Positions 39,088 to 51,433 are shown, numbered from the stretch's first letter. The stretch: DNA of 64,000 nucleotides from Ostrinia nubilalis (GCF_963855985.1 NC_087110.1:8671001-8735000), one strand, 5' to 3'. Made by a program: numbers and translations. Notes: generated by a model from the sequence alone, not told the origin.

Positions 39088-39393
39088 ATCGTCGGTCCAC
39101 CTAGTAGGAGGCCTGCCCACGCTACGTTTTCCAGCCCGTGGTCGCCACTCGAGAACTTTCCTGCCCCAACGGCCATCGTCTCTACGAGCTATGTGCCCCG
39201 CCCACTGCCACTTGATTTTAGCAATTCTGCGAGCTATGTCGGTTACTTTGGTTCTCCTACGGATCTCCTCATTTCTGATTCGATCACGCAGGGAAGAGCC
39301 TGGATGCGGGCAGCGCAGGACCGTTCATTGTGGAAAACCTTGGGGGAGGCCTTTGTCCAGCAGTGGACGTCATTTGGCTGAAACGAACGAACG
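39088..39393 (-). mobile_element. RTE-type 3' fragment with 8-bp target duplication
   Basis: Inserted in the arm of foldback B and flanked by TTACGTAG at 39,080-39,087 and 39,394-39,401. The minus strand encodes the C-terminus of the RTE ORF, ending QQWTSFG then a stop. Confidence 0.8.
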
Positions 39394-39429
39394 TTACGTA
39401 GAACACATTTAAAGACAATAACTGAACAG

Positions 39430-39600
39430 AACATTTTTTTATCCACAACGAGGAATCTCTTGCCATTCATCTGACCTGATGGAAACTGATGGATGATCAG
39501 CGAGCTTCACTCGGAATCCTAAACCACACAGAGGAATTGGCTGTCCTTCCTAAATAGGTGGCCTTACCACTAGACCACAGTGGTGGTTGTTACTTTACGA
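39430..39600 (-). mobile_element. SINE fragment (minus strand)
   Basis: Complement of the 16,424 SINE: TTTATCCACAACGAGGAA ... CTTACCACTAGACCACAG. Confidence 0.7.
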
Positions 39601-39646
39601 TTCAATTCGATATACCTACATATTAGAGTGTGAGAGAAAGGGAAAG

Positions 39647-39650
<4 letters not shown>

Positions 39651-39742
<92 letters not shown>
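39651..39742. repeat. (TG)46 microsatellite
   Basis: 92 bp of uninterrupted TG, the counterpart of the shorter, impure CA run in copy A. Confidence 0.95.
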
Positions 39743-39743
<1 letters not shown>

Positions 39744-40904
39744 AAAAATGGGGGTAATAATTTAATTTAAAGTAAATGTTCAAAATGTCCGCCGTTGACC
39801 TGAATGCACATTCGACAACGACGCAAAAAAATTATTTGTAAAACCTTCTTCTTCATTTTAATTTGGTTTTGTGCTTCAGTCAGCTTTGTCCGCAGTTCAT
39901 CAATATTTTCATATTCCCTATTGTATACCAGATTACCAGATGAAGGGCAAGAGCTTCCTCGTTGTGGATAAAAAATGTTCTTTTCAGATATTGTCTCTAA
40001 ATGTGTTCTACATAACGTAAACTTAAGGGATTGCAAACATTACTTAGTCCTAAGAAAGTCAAGAACATGTAACGGAATCTCCAACTTGCCACTTGAGTGG
40101 AGCGATTACAGAAAATAATGGCCTATTAAGTACATGTTTTTTTGTGATATTATGAAAGTTCAGAAAACTGCGCAGTTTTTAAAATTATTTTGGACCTATG
40201 GAAGTTCTTTTTTTTTTCAAACCTTTAAGTTGAAAATTTTAGAATGTTCCGCTAAAAGCATATTTTTTATGTTTCTAGCAAAAATTTTGTATCTTGCATC
40301 AAAGATAGGAAGTTGATTATTTTTTTCAAAAATCTGCAATGAATAGGGAATCTGTCAAAAAAAGAAATCTGAGAAAAGTCGACCCAAAAAAAAGATAAAA
40401 AAATTAAAGCCTACTGGGTCATACAAATTGAAAAAATCACAAAATTAACGATAACTTCTAAACTATGAAAAATCGTAGAACATACATGGGGGTGAAATCG
40501 ATAGGTCTAGTCCTCACCTATCACCTGCCTTCGGCTTGACACCTTACAAGAAACACCCTGTATATGTCTATACTGATTAACTGACCGATTAAACTGTCGG
40601 CTGACGAAAAATCGGTGGTATGCGCCTAGGCTTAGGATGATAATATTACAAAATGTCGATTGCCAGTAACGGTGATCTTTCTGCTCATTTCTGTGTCAGT
40701 AGGCGTAGCGCAAATGAACAGCTGTGGGGAATTACGTGTTTGTGTATTTACAGGGTGGGGACAGCAGTAATAAAATTATTAACTACTAGCTTTTGCCCGC
40801 GACTTCTGCTCGAAATTAATTTTATTACAGAAACACCAATTTTGCATAACGTAATTTGTTCAATTATCTCTATAATCGTTATGAATTTAAAGCTTTTAAA
40901 TTGT

Positions 40905-41010
40905 GTTAACCTGATAAAGGTAGCAGGAAGGCGCTGGATGCAGGCCGCTACCAACCTATGTTCAGTAGTGGACGTCCTGTAGCTGAATGATGATGACGAT
41001 GATGAAATAA
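40905..41010 (+). mobile_element. RTE-type 3' fragment (plus strand)
   Basis: ACCTGATAAAGGTAGCAGGA, GCGCTGGATGCAGGCCGCTA, then GTGGACGTCCTGTAGCTGAA and an (ATG)n tail. Confidence 0.75.
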
Positions 41011-41162
41011 CGCTATATCAAAATCTGTTCTGTTTATCAAAAGCTTTTACGTGAAAAAATAACAAAAATCTATTCATTAATCCTAACAAACTTTCACATG
41101 TCCTTTAACTAGTAGAAAACTGGTATATTAGCAACGCAAGCAAGCTATAATCAGGACAGGAC

Positions 41163-41260
41163 TATTCTCACCTCTCGTTCCCACCGCTGCAACTCCTGGT
41201 AGCCAGAATCTACAGCTTGACCGCCAATAATAACCCAACCAGTGAAGGTCAAGTTTACTA
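41163..41260 (-). repeat. dispersed repeat, TTGGGTTTTTATTG type
   Basis: Minus-strand copy of the 20,138 repeat; the frame reads LTFTGWVIIGGQAVDSGYQE. Confidence 0.55.
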
Positions 41261-41519
41261 TATTCGGGACGTGTAAAAAATTGAATTTGATGTCGCTCCT
41301 AGTCATTAGATTAAAAAATCGATCTCTACCCAATAATTATTTGTGAACCTAATGAACGTCGAATTACGTCGAGGAAAGAAAAATCAAATTAAATACGCAC
41401 GAAGGGATGTGCCCTCATCCCATTCAGCCGAGTCATCCTCATTTGCCAAGTAACCTTAACCTTTTTGGTCACACCAGACTGTTTATTTTTGTTGCAAAAT
41501 CGCCCTTATTACAACCACG

Positions 41520-41675
41520 TTACAGTCGTGGAATAACATCTGGGTTACTCTGAAAAACGTTATCCGAAGTGTCGAATGTTCCCATCTCTTTCACGCAAAG
41601 CGAGATGCCAGCATGAGCGACGGTGACAGGTAGACCCGAATCTACATAAACAGCGTTTCAGAGTAGCCCTGCTGT
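41520..41675. repeat. foldback element
   Basis: GGGTTACTCTGAAAAACGTT and CAGCGTTTCAGAGTAGCCC are inverted; ATCTCTTTCACGCAAAGCGA lies inside. Confidence 0.5.
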
Positions 41676-42312
41676 ATTTAAGGCAAAGGTCTGAAGTTTG
41701 AATTTGAAGTCTCGATTCATTGAGCTAAGGTTCAGATTGCTACACAGAGTTGAGATGAGAGAGGTTTCAGTACCGGAACACATCGAATTATATTACCTAT
41801 GTTAGTATAATTACGTAATTTTCCGGTTGCCTCTGCAGTAACTGGACTTGTGATTTTACTGCAGTACATGGACATAACAAATCGTTATCGTTTATAGTTT
41901 TGTGCAAATTTCACATTATCCCTTTTTTAACCGACTTTAACAAAATGAGGTTCTCATTCTATTTGTAACTTCGGTAAATATAAAAACAAAGGATTTTATT
42001 TCAACTAAAAACAAGTTTTTCCCTTCTATCCCCTCTACGTATTCATATTTTTCTACACCAAAAATTTAACTTATTATTAATTTTTATACTTATAAGCTAT
42101 TGCGATGAATGTGCAATGTCACAACAAACATTTTTATGTTTAGTGATATAAGAAATGTTAGATTATAAGCCTAACCTTGTAATTAAATTAAATAAATAAA
42201 ATAAATAAATAAATAAACTGGATGAGGATACTCTACTGCAATAAATTCGCCCTGTATCGTTGTGAAATACAATAAAAAGAGTAAAATATAAAGTTCGGTA
42301 AATTAAATAACG

Positions 42313-42630
42313 CAGGCGCGGATCCAGCCCTCAAAAAAGGTTGTGGGCACAGCCACCAAAAATTAGCAAAGTGAGAGTTGGATTGGAGTACGAACTCACT
42401 CATGAACAATCATGGACTTAAAATTACCTATGTTTTGAACATTTTTTTAATTTGATATTTTTTACATCATCAAATGAACGGCTGTGTTCCAATTCCAAAT
42501 CACGCTCGATTTTTTAAAGGCTCATCAGTCAGCCGTTTTTTCTTTTATCTTATCAATAGATCACAATTAAAACAAGCAAATTAGGGTTGTGGGCATGCCC
42601 ACAGTGCCCACAACGGTGGATCCGCGCCTG
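42313..42630. repeat. MITE with CAGGCGCGGATCCA ends
   Basis: Inverted CAGGCGCGGATCCA / TGGATCCGCGCCTG, with GTTGTGGGCA next to each end in mirrored order. A hAT origin is likely, but the flanking duplication is not exact. Confidence 0.7.
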
Positions 42631-43310
42631 ATTAACGCAACTCTGTTTATTAAGGACATAACAAATTAACTTCAGTCATTAAAAATACAATTTAGAAAAA
42701 CGTGCCGTTTCAACTTCTAATCCGTCTTTAGAGTCTTATTTTCCTTCATTTGCCTGCAAGAGAAAAACAAGGCTAAAACTCCGTCGGGGACTGACGATCG
42801 AACCGCCCTCTGGTGGAAGTTTTAACAATGAACTTCAATTTAGGGAAATTGCATCCAATGTACACTCGACAGCATATTATTAATTAATAAAGTAAAGTGG
42901 CGAATTTTGAAATGGAACTTTAATCATATACAGGGTGACAGGGAAACTCGACTTATTACTTTAAGTCCCGTGAATCAGTGATCAAAAAAACTGGATGATT
43001 TGTAGAGTTGTGTGTGACGGTTCTTGGTTTTTTTTAGAAAACCAAAACCCAATATTTGTGAATAATCTGAACATTGAATTCATATTCTAAGTTAAGCCGA
43101 AAAATATGTTACTTTACTTCAGTGGTTCTGGTTAGTTGTCGATATTTATTAAATTGAAAGTACTTACATACTTTCGAATTTGACTGTACCTTACTGCTAG
43201 CTAGGGAATTAATATTGGAGATCATTAACAAATGTTTTTAACAGGAAGAAAAAGTTTCAGACTATGAAATCCAATTCAATAATTTTGTAATTACTATTTT
43301 TTTTTATCCT

Positions 43311-43360
43311 CAACGAGGAAGCTCTTGGCCTGTATCTCACCTGATGGTAAGTGATGAATT
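43311..43360 (-). mobile_element. SINE 3' fragment
   Basis: TTATCCTCAACGAGGAAGCT and CTCACCTGATGGTAAGTGAT. Confidence 0.55.
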
Positions 43361-43729
43361 TTTTTAATTAAAAATATTCATCAAAAATATAACGAAAGAA
43401 ACTTTTTCGAATATTCATCAATTTTAACTGTGCTATAAATAGCAATAAGCTCTTTAATTGAGACTTGCTCTAATTATTTCGTGGGCCAAATAACTTTGCG
43501 CACTAATTATTGGATAAAGTTTCGGCACAAAATGCTATTTTATAACGTTGAGGACTTGTCGTGTAAACTAAACCCTTTGCCTTCACTTTTTATGAGTTAT
43601 TTCAGTTTTATTTTCTAAAATCTTCATTGATTTTTCTTGATGCAATACTTTTTTATAGGGAAAGTAGTGTTTTTTCAAAACATTTTTAAAGAGTTCCATT
43701 TTCTTTAAACTGTAAGTACCTACACTACC

Positions 43730-44855
43730 TTTCCGATCGCGGCTTCGCCCGCGTGAAATTTTGTAGGGGAAGCCCGGGCAGCACGAATACCTTAAGAAAA
43801 GTGGCAAAAAAACCACATAAATATGCAATCAACAACAGTCTATTAATTAATAATTTGTATTTTAGGTAATCATCTTTGGAATTGTAAAGAATAAACTTAG
43901 AAACTTAAACAAATTCTACAATAAAAATGTCATTAAAAAAAAAGTTCCAATTATCCATTTTGCCCGACCCCCCCGGGCAAGACGGATATGTACAGTAATA
44001 ACTGCTTTAATCATTGCAATCATCACAATAATAACTGCCTATGCCTGAATATAAGGTACAATCCTCGTGTGCCCACTTCTTGCATTGATTGCACTCTATC
44101 CAATCCTCGGTAGGTGGTTCAGTGTATTCTTCTGAGCACACAACATAAATATTTTGTTTTCTCCATCTGATTTTTGTTTTTGGTCATTTTTCCTATTGAC
44201 AAGTCTTGTTTGGAAGTTCTTGTTTTCAGATGTGTGGTTTTGTTAGGGCCTGCTTTTCAGTTATGGCTGTCTTTACCTATCCGTTTTGCCCATATCCGTC
44301 TTGCCCAAAGCACCAATATTTAAAAGTTGTATACCCACCCGTTTAATTTCTACCGGTGAAAAAAAGCAACACACACAAATTAAACTTAATTTGACATGCA
44401 ATCGACTAAACAGAGTTTATAAGTCAACACTTAATACGTAATACAAGAAATCAACACACATACCTTGCTAAAAATCGTAAGAAAACAGCCAAAAACTTTT
44501 GATTTCGAATTGACAAAAAGTTCACGCACGTATTGTTTTGGTGGAACTATCATGGCGTGGCTGTGTTGCTGTTTTACAGACCCGCAAACGTCCAGTAGCG
44601 CCATGTGTTGTAGGTTTTTAGTAAAATCGATTATTCTTCTTACCCACATTATGCTTCTTGCCCGGGCTTCCCCTATGTCACAGGAAAAACTCTATCGGGT
44701 AGCGTCCCTGTTTCAAAAACCGGGATAAAAACTATCCTATGTCCTTTCCCGGAACTCAAACTATCTCTATTCAAATTTCATCAAAATCAGTTCAGTGGTT
44801 TAGGCGTGAAAGCGACACAGACAGAGTTACTTTCGCATTTATAATATTAGTAGGG
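43730..44855 (-). mobile_element. Helitron-like element split by an insertion
   Basis: GATCGCGGCTTCGCCCGCGT at the left and, after a 0.9 kb break, the body AGTTCAGTGGTTTAGGCGTG and end ATTTATAATATTAGTAGGGA. This is a common lepidopteran element whose intact form lacks the 43,766-44,673 segment. Confidence 0.55.
43766..44673. mobile_element. element with GGGGAAGCCCGGGCA ends
   Basis: GGGGAAGCCCGGGCA at the left is inverted at the right. Internal CCCGGGCAAGACGGATATG and CATATCCGTCTTGCCC form a second inverted pair. No transposase was recognised in either long frame. Confidence 0.6.
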
Positions 44856-45400
44856 ATTAATTGCAAAATAGAATCTATTTAAATAATAAGGTGTTTAGCA
44901 TAATATCGCTAGTCCGTAGCCATACTTGTTATTTGCCAATCCGTAGTTTTGACACCTTATTGATTATCGGCTTATCCCAGCCTATGAAAGGCACCTCATT
45001 TCTATTCAATGGGTGTTAAATTCTATTTGAATAATGGGCTGAAAATCGGCCCTTCAGTACAGACTTCAGGCTATATATTTTTGTTGGAAAATAGAACTTA
45101 TTCCCACTGCATAAGATCCCAATGTTTAGCTTGATATACCGGCTGTACAATGACGTCAAAACCTCAAATTTCCAACTGAAATTTTAATCAAAACGGAGGC
45201 AAATCCTGTCTTTTAACGATAATGGCCAAAGTGGGAGCGATATTCGGCCATTCCTGACGTCATCAGTCCTTTCAGGACTACGGTAATGTAATCTAGGCTA
45301 CGCAAGCGATAATCGCTGTCAAAACATTCGAAATACCTACGCTTTTAGGTCGAGTTTGGTTCGGGAACACGACAACTTTCGTTCGATGCGTTACGTAATA

Positions 45401-45628
45401 CAGTACGGCTAGCACGAAAAACTTTCGAGTTCGAATCGTTTGCGTATTCGCAACTGCAACAGCGCCCTTGTGAACGTGCCGTAAAGTGAACTTAGTATGA
45501 GAAATGGTTGCACGAAACTTATTTTAAGAATCAAAACTGTGACGTTATCGTTTAATTCGAACATTGAGTATCGAATGTCGAATACGCAAACGATTCGAAG
45601 ACGAAAGTTGTTCATGCTAGAGGTACTG
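45401..45628. repeat. foldback MITE, family D
   Basis: CAGTACGGCTAGCACGAAAA at the left, CATGCTAGAGGTACTG at the right, with TTTGCGTATTCG in both orientations. Confidence 0.75.
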
Positions 45629-46498
45629 GTTCGGGTTTAGAGGAGTAGGAAAAGCCGTGAGCTGAATTTAATGGAGGAGGGTAATATATTGCGATACATT
45701 TTCCAGGAACTTTGGTACAGGCATCTGGCTTGGGTATAATGTTGTTTGCACATCGTCTTAACCGTCATTTTCTGAATATAGCTTTATACAAGCATCAATA
45801 TAGCTTAATCTTTTCCTTACCAAGATATTATTAAGAAAAAGTTGTTCAACAAATTGTAGCGTCCCACTTTTTAAATTAGAAAATTTATTTTCAAGTTAGA
45901 AAACATAATCGGGCATCTATTATAATCTATTTTTCATTTCTTAAAATAAATAAACAATGTCAGAGAAAGCCATTCTTCTTTAGTTAAGATTAAAAAAACC
46001 TTTTACAATTAAAACAACTACCTACGTATTTTATGTGTTTTTGTGTGAGTGTGGGTATGTATAAAAATATTAAATAGGTACAATACATAATTAGTATCAA
46101 CGTTAATCGAATCCATATATATATAGATAAACAACTCCGACATCATTCCCGATCGCAAAAACAAGGACCTTTACCTTAACATCTCCCGGAATGTAAATTG
46201 AATGGTTCGAAAAACAATCCCACATAAACAAAAACAGCCTCTTTTCCACCGCACATAAACTCCCCTTTTTATGTATACCTAAATATCCAGTTTATCTTGA
46301 CCCGTAAATCCTGAATTTGACTTAGAGTTTCGGGGTTTTATAAGATCTTTTTATACTGGTTGAGAATCTTTTGTCTTTTCGGCGCCAATTCAGGTGAAAA
46401 TATTGTGAATATAGTTATATCTTTTATAATCAAAATGATGTCACTACTTTGCCGCTTTTCCCTTATTTATCAAAACACATTACTGATAGTACGTAATA

Positions 46499-46888
46499 TA
46501 GGGGAGACCGAGGTGAATGTAACCTGTAACAAGCCTGTAATGGTGCGTCCACACTGGGCGAACGGGCTCGCTCGGCACGCTGGTCATCCTGCTCACCCTG
46601 CTCTTGAGTGAGCAGGATGTCGAGTTTGCCGCGCGAACCAATTCACCCAGAGTGGACGCACCACAACTGTAACCAGAGGAGACGCGAGATTGTCGACTTT
46701 TGGATTAATTAAATATCAGCTCGCACGCAACGGCCTGCATTTGTTAGCTCGAAACTTGAACTAAAAACTCATACTATAATATTGTATAAGCACGATAGTA
46801 AGTAGTCAAAAATTTAGTCCCAAAAATCGACAATGTCTCAACCATGTCTCAACTCTTCTCTGTTACAACTCACTTCGAAATCCCCTAT
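46499..46888. repeat. MITE family B interrupted by MITE family I
   Basis: Family B ends (TAGGGGAGACCGAGGTGAAT and CACTTCGAAATCCCCTA) enclose the family I copy at 46,541-46,663. Confidence 0.75.
46541..46663. repeat. foldback MITE, family I, nested
   Basis: TGGTGCGTCCACACTGGGCG and the inverted GAGTGGACGCACCA. Highly similar to the free copy at 35,873-35,995. Confidence 0.85.
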
Positions 46889-48580
46889 TTTGTAATTTAA
46901 CGTACTCGTACTCGTACACATGAATTATTAGTAACACTAATTACCAGCAATAAAGCACCAACATCATTCAAAAACTTAAAGAATCCATTCATAAAATATT
47001 CCATTAATCATTTCGCAACTTTTACAAGAACTGTACAAAAAAAAAAACTTCAACTTTATCTACAAAAAATATTGCAATGTAATTTTCCGCTTTTGTAACT
47101 CGGTCTGTCGTAGTCCACAGCACATTGACTCTACATTTTCTTTGCAAAACAGTCTTTATTGCAAACGCCATAAGATGCCACTGTGGTTAGCTTAATGTGC
47201 TATCTGTAATAGGGGTAGGGGAGCTTCTTTAGTAGCTTTTCAAAGCTAATTCATCAAGTCAATCACGAAATCCAATATTTAAATTGCTTTTTATTAGGCA
47301 ATTTTGTGTTTTGAAGCCAAAGATCTATTAATGATAACAATTTATGAAATAATTAGTTGAAAGGCAGATATTTAAAATCCCTTTTTACAGTTAACTAAGA
47401 AATGAAGGTACACGAAGGCTATGAAATGGGTACAGTATTTCTGTACGAGTATAATTTTGAATGATTTATGTCGAATACTGAACTAAAAGTTTTGTAATTA
47501 GGCTTTTTAAAGCGTTTTTACTGTATGGTAATTTTAACTTGACAACTACTTTGGGGCAATAATGTGGGCCAGTACTTAAATATTAACTACTTTTAAAACT
47601 ATTCTATTTTATCAAGATCTCGGAGTAAAAAAGTGTTTAGGTATATCCTAGACCGCAATATCTGTCATAAATGTTTCAAAAACTGATAAGAACTTACTTT
47701 ATAGGTGACACAGAAATCTTCAGGAACATCATACTCGTTCTTTTACTACTCTCTCTCTTTTTACGAGACTTTAGCCGCCATTTTTGGCAGTAACACTGAT
47801 AGCATACTTTTTTCGCTGTCTGTTTGACTCCCTCTCAATGTGACAACGCTTTTCACTTAGCATTTTATTACAACAAAACCTCCGTAAAATAGGCACCAAC
47901 ATACATGAGTAGCGTAGCCGCAATTTCGCACCCTTGAATTTAATTTTGGCAAAGAAAGTTTATGGCACACGATCCAAAAACCGGTAAAAAAATATTGTAT
48001 GTTTTTCCCTGGATATTAAACAGTTAAACTGTTGTCGATAGTTTTTTCTAAATTAGTTCAGTAATTTTTAGCATGAAAGAGTTAACAACATCCATCTATC
48101 CACTCTCTCAAACTTTCATATTAACATGTATTATAATATGAGTAGGAAGTAGGACCATAAGGTACAAATTCAATTGAGGAAAATTTTCATTTCGTGTGGG
48201 TTACGCCTGTTCTATGTAAAATATTATTACTGTTTCTGATTTACAGCCCTCACCTTACCCTCAGGCAATGCTATTCCAGTTGTAATACTAATAAATGTCG
48301 TGAATTTGAATTATCGTGGAGAATATAAGATAAGATTGTACCTACCTACCTTTATTGGGTAAAACGCGTTTGTGGCTTTTATACTCTTACTCCCTTATTT
48401 AAAAAGTTACTCCTAGGATGAATTAGTCTGGATTAAAATGACATTTCCATAGTAAATGACAATTTAAGCCCGATTTCTAACTAGGTTGTAACTTTTATTA
48501 ATAAGGGGGTATGACTCTTAGGAGTTCGGTTCAATATACCCAGATGTGTCGCATAGAGTACACAGAAAAAGTGCTAAACT
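46889..48580. other. unassigned AT-rich stretch
   Basis: No recognised gene, and no repeat shared with the rest of the window that I could detect. Confidence 0.3.
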
Positions 48581-48584
48581 TCAT

Positions 48585-48842
48585 TATCACCATCATCATT
48601 TCAGTCATAGTCCACTGCTGAACATAGGCCTCCTCTAATGATTTCCAGATTGCACCCAGCGCCTTCATGAGGTTATTGAACTTATTACATGGGACGTTAA
48701 CCCACAAGGTGGACTGACGACATCATAAAGGTAGCAGGAAGGCGCTGGAAGCAGGCCGCTACTAACCGGGCAACATGGAAAGCATTGGGGGAGGCCTATG
48801 TTCAGCAGTGGACGTCCTATGGCTGAGATGATGATGATGATG
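48585..48842. mobile_element. two RTE 3' fragments in inverted orientation
   Basis: 48,585-48,665 reads as a minus-strand copy ((ATC)n tail at the left). 48,695-48,842 reads as a plus-strand copy ending GTGGACGTCCTATGGCTGA then (ATG)n. The tails point outward. Confidence 0.7.
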
Positions 48843-49269
48843 AACTTATTAAGTTAATTTAAGTTCACATCTTTGCGTGCTAAAGGATTACTTTGATTAA
48901 TCTACTCGTACCTATTATACTAATACTAATCCAATTTGAAATAATATTTTTGTGTTGGAATGCACATTTATCGCGGAAGCGTATCATGACGGTTACGACC
49001 AAATATATTTTCACATGTACGAATTCGCGGGTACAGCTAGTTTATTAATCGTTTCAGTTATTAGGATAAGGTCGATTATGAAAGGCAAATAAAATTAAAC
49101 AGAAATCAATTGGCTCCACTTCTCAGAAATAATATTTGTCGGCGAGGTTATTAATGAATTCAAAGCAGCCCTGAACCTTGTACTTCGATTTTAAATACGG
49201 CTTAATCAATAGCTTATTGACGCTTTGTTACTTGGGTTTCAAAGTTTATAATAGGAGTCTACAGACTTT

Positions 49270-49330
49270 AATGGATAGGGAAATACTAATATTATAAATG
49301 CGAAAGTAAATCTGTCTGTTACTGAAAGGT
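49270..49330 (+). mobile_element. Helitron-like end fragment
   Basis: AATACTAATATTATAAATGC and GAAAGTAAATCTGTCTGTT are the complement of the end seen at 44,830-44,855. Confidence 0.5.
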
Positions 49331-49381
49331 AACACTTTTTGAGACCCTGGGAAAAACATTAAGTAGGGATACCAGTATTTC

Positions 49382-49545
49382 TACCCCCTATTAACCGTGG
49401 TCCCACCGCTAAGACCCACTGGTGGGTCCACAGGTAATTTTTTTCCCTGTAGACCCACTGCAATAGTCTTTTAACCGTGGTCCCACCGCTAAGACCCACT
49501 GGTGGATCCACAGGTAATTATTTTCCCTATAGACCCACTGCAATT
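49382..49545. repeat. tandem repeat, about 83-bp unit x2
   Basis: Two direct copies of a unit with ACCGTGGTCCCACCGCTAAG and CCCTGTAGACCCACTGCAAT. Related to the foldback at 5,601-5,796. Confidence 0.75.
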
Positions 49546-49706
49546 AAATAGTTTTCATTTATCCTGTTCAATCTGGCTGTTAGGGGATTTCTACTCCAGT
49601 TTTTCGAAGCGCGCGATGAAGACTTTCCATGAACGAAATTATGCGGATTGCAGACAAAAAGCGAAGCTAAGTTAATTAGCTTAGTAGTACCTCTATAACT
49701 TTCCAA

Positions 49707-49815
49707 TTGACCAGGACAAACTTGAACTTCACTGGTTGGGTTTTTATTGGCGATCAAGCTGTAGATCCTGGCTGCAAAAGAGTTGCAGCGATGGGAACGA
49801 GAGGTGAGAACAGTC
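49707..49815 (+). repeat. dispersed repeat, TTGGGTTTTTATTG type
   Basis: CACTGGTTGGGTTTTTATTG, then CAAGCTGTAGATCCTGGC, as at 20,138. Confidence 0.6.
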
Positions 49816-50187
49816 CCATTATAGTTTTCAATTTGCAAATGGAAACCTTCGTCAATTATAAGAGCTTAAGCTTAACTAACTTACTTCTGAAACCCGAATT
49901 ATACGGGCGAAGCCGCGGCCAAAAGCTATGGTTTTTAATATTTGTTTAAGCCTAAAACATCATAATTGGTTTTCATTCATTTACAATGGATTCCGTTTTG
50001 AAGCGTTAATTAATAACGAACTCAATTAGAAACAAATTAAGCATTGATGTTATGTTTAATAATCACATTAATCAGGCATTTATCAATCTGGGTAATTAAC
50101 AATACTGTTTAATTATCAATGGGAATGTAAACTACATGGCGAAAGTAGGTAATATTATTTACAATTTTTTTTAAATATAATAAAACA

Positions 50188-50460
50188 TCATCATCATCAT
50201 CATTTCAGCATTGCTGAACATAGGCCTTCTCTTCCACATCGCACGGTTGTTAGCGGCCTGCATCTACCTTTATCAGATCGTCGGTCCACCTTGTGGATGG
50301 ACGTCTCACACTGCGTTTTCCGGTACGCAGCCTCCACTCCAGAACCTTGCTGCCCCATCGGCCGTCAGTTCTGCGTATTATGTGCCCTGCCCATTGCCAC
50401 TTCAGCTTGCTAATCCGTCGGCCTATGTAACGACTTTAGTTCGTTTACTGATCTCCTCAT
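50188..50460 (-). mobile_element. RTE-type retrotransposon 3' fragment
   Basis: (ATC)n tail, GATCGTCGGTCCACCTTGTG, then TTGCCACTTCAGCTTGCTAA. It is followed directly by a half MITE A (50,466-50,527). Confidence 0.75.
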
Positions 50461-50777
50461 TTTGTGTGTGACCCTGTGCGTCCACGCGCACTGTGAGACC
50501 TCATAGCAATGTTTGTGAATACGGGCGTTACTTTTTTACAAAAACCTACAATTAAAGTTACAAAAGAACTGCGTCAGTGGTCTCAAAATAAATAGCTTTC
50601 TTACCCTGACCCCGGTAAAGTAAATTAAAATGATTTCCAGTTTCATTAGCATAATTAAAATAACGTTTTAAGCAAAACCTAATTGAATAAGGGACGTCAA
50701 AGCGGAAATGGGAAGGTATTTTCATTTAGTTTCAAGAACCTTTCAGAGACGTTATGGCTTACTGAGTTTTATGTTAA

Positions 50778-50868
50778 TGTTATGTTATTACACAAAATAA
50801 TTAAAATAGTATTTTGGTGATTTGTTATGTTATTACACAAAATAATTAAAATAGTATTTTGGTGATTA
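50778..50868. repeat. tandem duplication of about 46 bp
   Basis: TTATGTTATTACACAAAATA through GTATTTTGGTGATT occurs twice in direct order with almost no change. It abuts the next element. Confidence 0.75.
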
Positions 50869-51433
50869 TAGTCTTTTTCAGCTAAGATGATCCGTATGAC
50901 ACTAAGGTTATCCATATTACGCATACTACATGTGCAGAATATTTTTGAAAAAATATTTGTATTTCATTAGCAATATAATAATAAAAAATTAACTACTTGT
51001 CTTGAAATATATAGTAAAATTTGAGTCTATTGATTATATTTTAATTAAATACGATGTAAAAATATTTTTTATTTAATGTACGCAATGTGTGAAACGGAAT
51101 AGATTTAGTGCTGGGGTATTTGTTGTATAACAAAATCGATTATTTCCGCGGTTCATTAATCGATTGTAGTGATTACTTAACTTTTTAGGAATCGTTTTTT
51201 TGAACACGAAGTCCATGGAATTTGAATATTATCAATAAAAAATTGTTACAATAATATTTGTAATTAAAAAAACATGTTTACAAACACATATACAAAATAT
51301 TTCTCTAAAAGTAGGTTTCACTAACTCTTAGAAAAAAATCGATAGATAAATCGCTATGGTTTAGTTATGTGACATCTCTATAACTTTCAAACTCAAAACG
51401 TCATACGAATCATCTTAGGTGAAAAAGACTATA
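50867..51433. repeat. foldback element with TATAGTCTTTTTCA ends
   Basis: TATAGTCTTTTTCAGCTAAG and the inverted CTTAGGTGAAAAAGACTATA; GATGATCCGTATGAC continues the arms. 567 bp, AT-rich interior. Confidence 0.75.

Larger units (their letters stand above)
38532..40560. mobile_element. foldback transposon copy B, interrupted by an RTE insertion
   Basis: The ends are inverted CAGGGTGT(A/T)TCTTGTAAGG. The same arms as copy A; the centre is inverted relative to it. The minus strand at 39,767-39,945 reads REYENIDELRTKLTEAQNQI and later CIQVNGGHFEHLL, the characteristic end of arthropod Tc-type transposases. The left arm is split by an RTE fragment at 39,088-39,393. Confidence 0.65.
36617..40633. 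repeat. MITE family H expanded by nested foldback transposons
   Basis: Outer ends AGCCTAGGCGCAGACCACCG and the inverted CGGTGGTATGCGCCTAGGCT flank MITE family H sequence at 36,617-36,796 and 40,561-40,633. Between them lie two large foldback elements (36,797-38,478 and 38,532-40,560) with an inverted copy of flanking MITE sequence between. Confidence 0.75.
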
